This document shows, one piece after another, positions 62,819-64,000 of a stretch of 64,000 nt of DNA. The position numbers and the translations under genes were made by a program. This DNA comes from Lachnospiraceae bacterium. GTDB lineage: Bacteria; Bacillota; Clostridia; Lachnospirales; Lachnospiraceae. The notes under the pieces are model-generated. The model saw nothing but the letters and a program-made list of their open reading frames with translations. It had not been told where the DNA came from and did no database searches. Each line of letters starts with the position of its first letter. Position 1 is the first letter of the stretch. The DNA is taken from the NCBI GenBank assembly GCA_910574965.1, contig CAJTDB010000010.1:1-64000 (forward strand), in the 5' to 3' direction.

Positions 62819-64000
62819 ATGGCAGAATTAGAATCTGTAATGGAAAAAAGACTGATCGATCAGCTTTGCTGCGGTGAATCTCAATGGACGTACAGACCGG
62901 ATATCAGAACAGAGGAACAGCTATGGGACAATTTCAAATATATTTTGGAACAGAATAATAAGGCGAAGCTTAATGATGTTCCTCTAAGCGAGTCTGAATT
63001 TGCAAAGGTCAAGAACGATTTGTCTCATGCTTCCTTTTATGATGCCGGTAAATGGCTGGTTGGCGAAAGTGGAAAGGTATATGTTCATGTGCAGAGAGGA
63101 AATGAGACACTTCATCTTGTCGTTTTGAATAATGAACATGTGGCTGGCGGAACAAGCGTGTATGAGGTTATTAATCAATATCAGGCTTTTAAGTCAGAGA
63201 ATGCCGAAGGGGACCGGAACAGGCGATTTGATGTAACGCTCCTGATTAATGGCATCCCTTTGATACATATCGAACTTAAAAATAAAGAACATTCGTACAT
63301 GGATGCTTATCGTCAGATTAAAAAATATATTGCAGAGGGAAAATTCCATGGTATATTTTCCAATATACAGATGTTTGTTGTAAGCAATGCTGTCGATACA
63401 AAATATTTTTCTGCTGCAAGGGATACAGAACTATGTAAAAAGTTTATTACAGGCTGGCTGGATCAGGAGAATCAGCCTGTCTGCGATTATATAGAGTTTG
63501 CCAGGGCAGTCCTTAAGATACCGGAAGCACATGAAATGATTACAAGGTATATGGTTCTTGACAATGATAAGAAAAAACTATTGATTCTGCGTCCATATCA
63601 GATCCATGCTATTCAATCTATGCGGGAAGCCTCAAAGCAGGGAAGATCCGGATTTATCTGGCATACAACAGGTTCCGGGAAGACTATGACTTCCTATAAG
63701 GCTACACGAAATCTGCTGATGGATATTCCGGCAATTGAGAAAACGGTATTTCTCATTGACAGAAAGGATCTGGACAACCAGACGAAAATGGCTTTTCAAT
63801 CCTATGCAGATAATGATACGATTGATGTGGATGATACCGATTATGTGGATTCTCTTATAGAGAAAATGTCAGATGACAATCGACAGATGATCGTAACGAC
63901 CAGGCAGAAAATGCAGATTATGGTGAATCGGCGCCTGAAGGAAGGAACTAGAAAATATGATAAGATCAAAGCACTTAAAGTTGCTTTTGTTGTGGATGAA
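62819..64000 (+). CDS. hsdR: Type I restriction-modification system, endonuclease (R) subunit, 3' truncated by window
   Basis: The first 394 residues, open to the window end. Start ATG 62819, two bases after the hsdS stop, MAELESVMEKRLIDQL. The nuclease core has FDVTLLINGIPLIHIELKN (about 140-158, D...ExK). The translocase Walker A is HTTGSGKTMTS (about 281-291), and the last visible residues FVVDE are the start of the DEAH motif. HsdR cuts unmodified DNA after ATP-driven translocation. No stop codon appears in this frame inside the window. Confidence 0.95.
   Translation, partial: MAELESVMEKRLIDQLCCGESQWTYRPDIRTEEQLWDNFKYILEQNNKAKLNDVPLSESEFAKVKNDLSHASFYDAGKWLVGESGKVYVHVQRGNETLHLVVLNNEHVAGGTSVYEVINQYQAFKSENAEGDRNRRFDVTLLINGIPLIHIELKNKEHSYMDAYRQIKKYIAEGKFHGIFSNIQMFVVSNAVDTKYFSAARDTELCKKFITGWLDQENQPVCDYIEFARAVLKIPEAHEMITRYMVLDNDKKKLLILRPYQIHAIQSMREASKQGRSGFIWHTTGSGKTMTSYKATRNLLMDIPAIEKTVFLIDRKDLDNQTKMAFQSYADNDTIDVDDTDYVDSLIEKMSDDNRQMIVTTRQKMQIMVNRRLKEGTRKYDKIKALKVAFVVDE

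Overview
The window looks like a chromosomal segment of a Gram-positive, low-to-mid GC anaerobe of the Clostridia, most likely a Lachnospiraceae gut bacterium. This rests on the ylxM-ffh-rpsP-khpA-rimM-trmD-rplS-lepB-rbgA-rnhB order typical of Firmicutes, sigma-A type promoters, AGGAGG ribosome sites, a leucine T-box, SdpR/SdpI, a YdjG/YdjH/YdjI-like set and a leuA of the long (about 550 aa) type. The species assignment is inference only.

Layout. 1-9.4 kb: tail of a PD-(D/E)XK/AAA protein, then the translation and secretion block (ylxM, ffh, rpsP, khpA, rimM, trmD, rplS, two signal peptidase I paralogs around rbgA, rnhB, yraN, pgeF, a lipase). 9.5-13 kb: nagB-nagA, convergent with prs. 13-17.7 kb: a radical-SAM-like DUF512 protein, der, plsY, gpsA. 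17.7-21 kb (minus strand): YdjI/YdjG/YdjH-like membrane-stress genes. 21-27.2 kb: dus, a 1329-aa leucine-rich-repeat protein, an aldo/keto reductase with an iron-sulfur tail. 27.2-39.2 kb: a cell-surface region (glycosyltransferase, VIT/VWA protein, exosortase, CotH-like kinase, large membrane protein, O-acyltransferase) interrupted by a homocysteine methyltransferase and ilvN-ilvC. 39.2-45.6 kb: T-box-controlled leuA, a SleB-type hydrolase, thrC, a cupin, an SseB-like protein. 45.7-50.4 kb: sdpRI, an ECF-transporter S component behind a long leader, a P1/S58 peptidase, an ABC transporter without a binding protein. 50.5-59.8 kb: leuS, two divergent ECF sigma/anti-sigma pairs, an EF-G-like GTPase, a CLC transporter. 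59.9-64 kb: a type I restriction-modification locus hsdM-hsdS-hsdR, with hsdR cut by the window edge.

Most unusual structure. (1) A family of roughly 100-bp hairpin units, each bounded by a GGAACTWTAAT linker and abutting the Shine-Dalgarno of the next gene, sits in front of prs (tandem), der (tandem), the P1 peptidase gene and an ECF sigma gene, with a degenerate form before rpsP. The stems differ in sequence but keep pairing. (2) A second family of long inverted repeats with a GGACAAAGG stem occurs at 27.2 and 35.7 kb. (3) A VIT/VWA surface protein with a PEP-CTERM-like tail overlaps the gene for an exosortase-family protein, suggesting a dedicated enzyme-substrate pair. (4) One of the two signal peptidase I paralogs lacks both catalytic residues.
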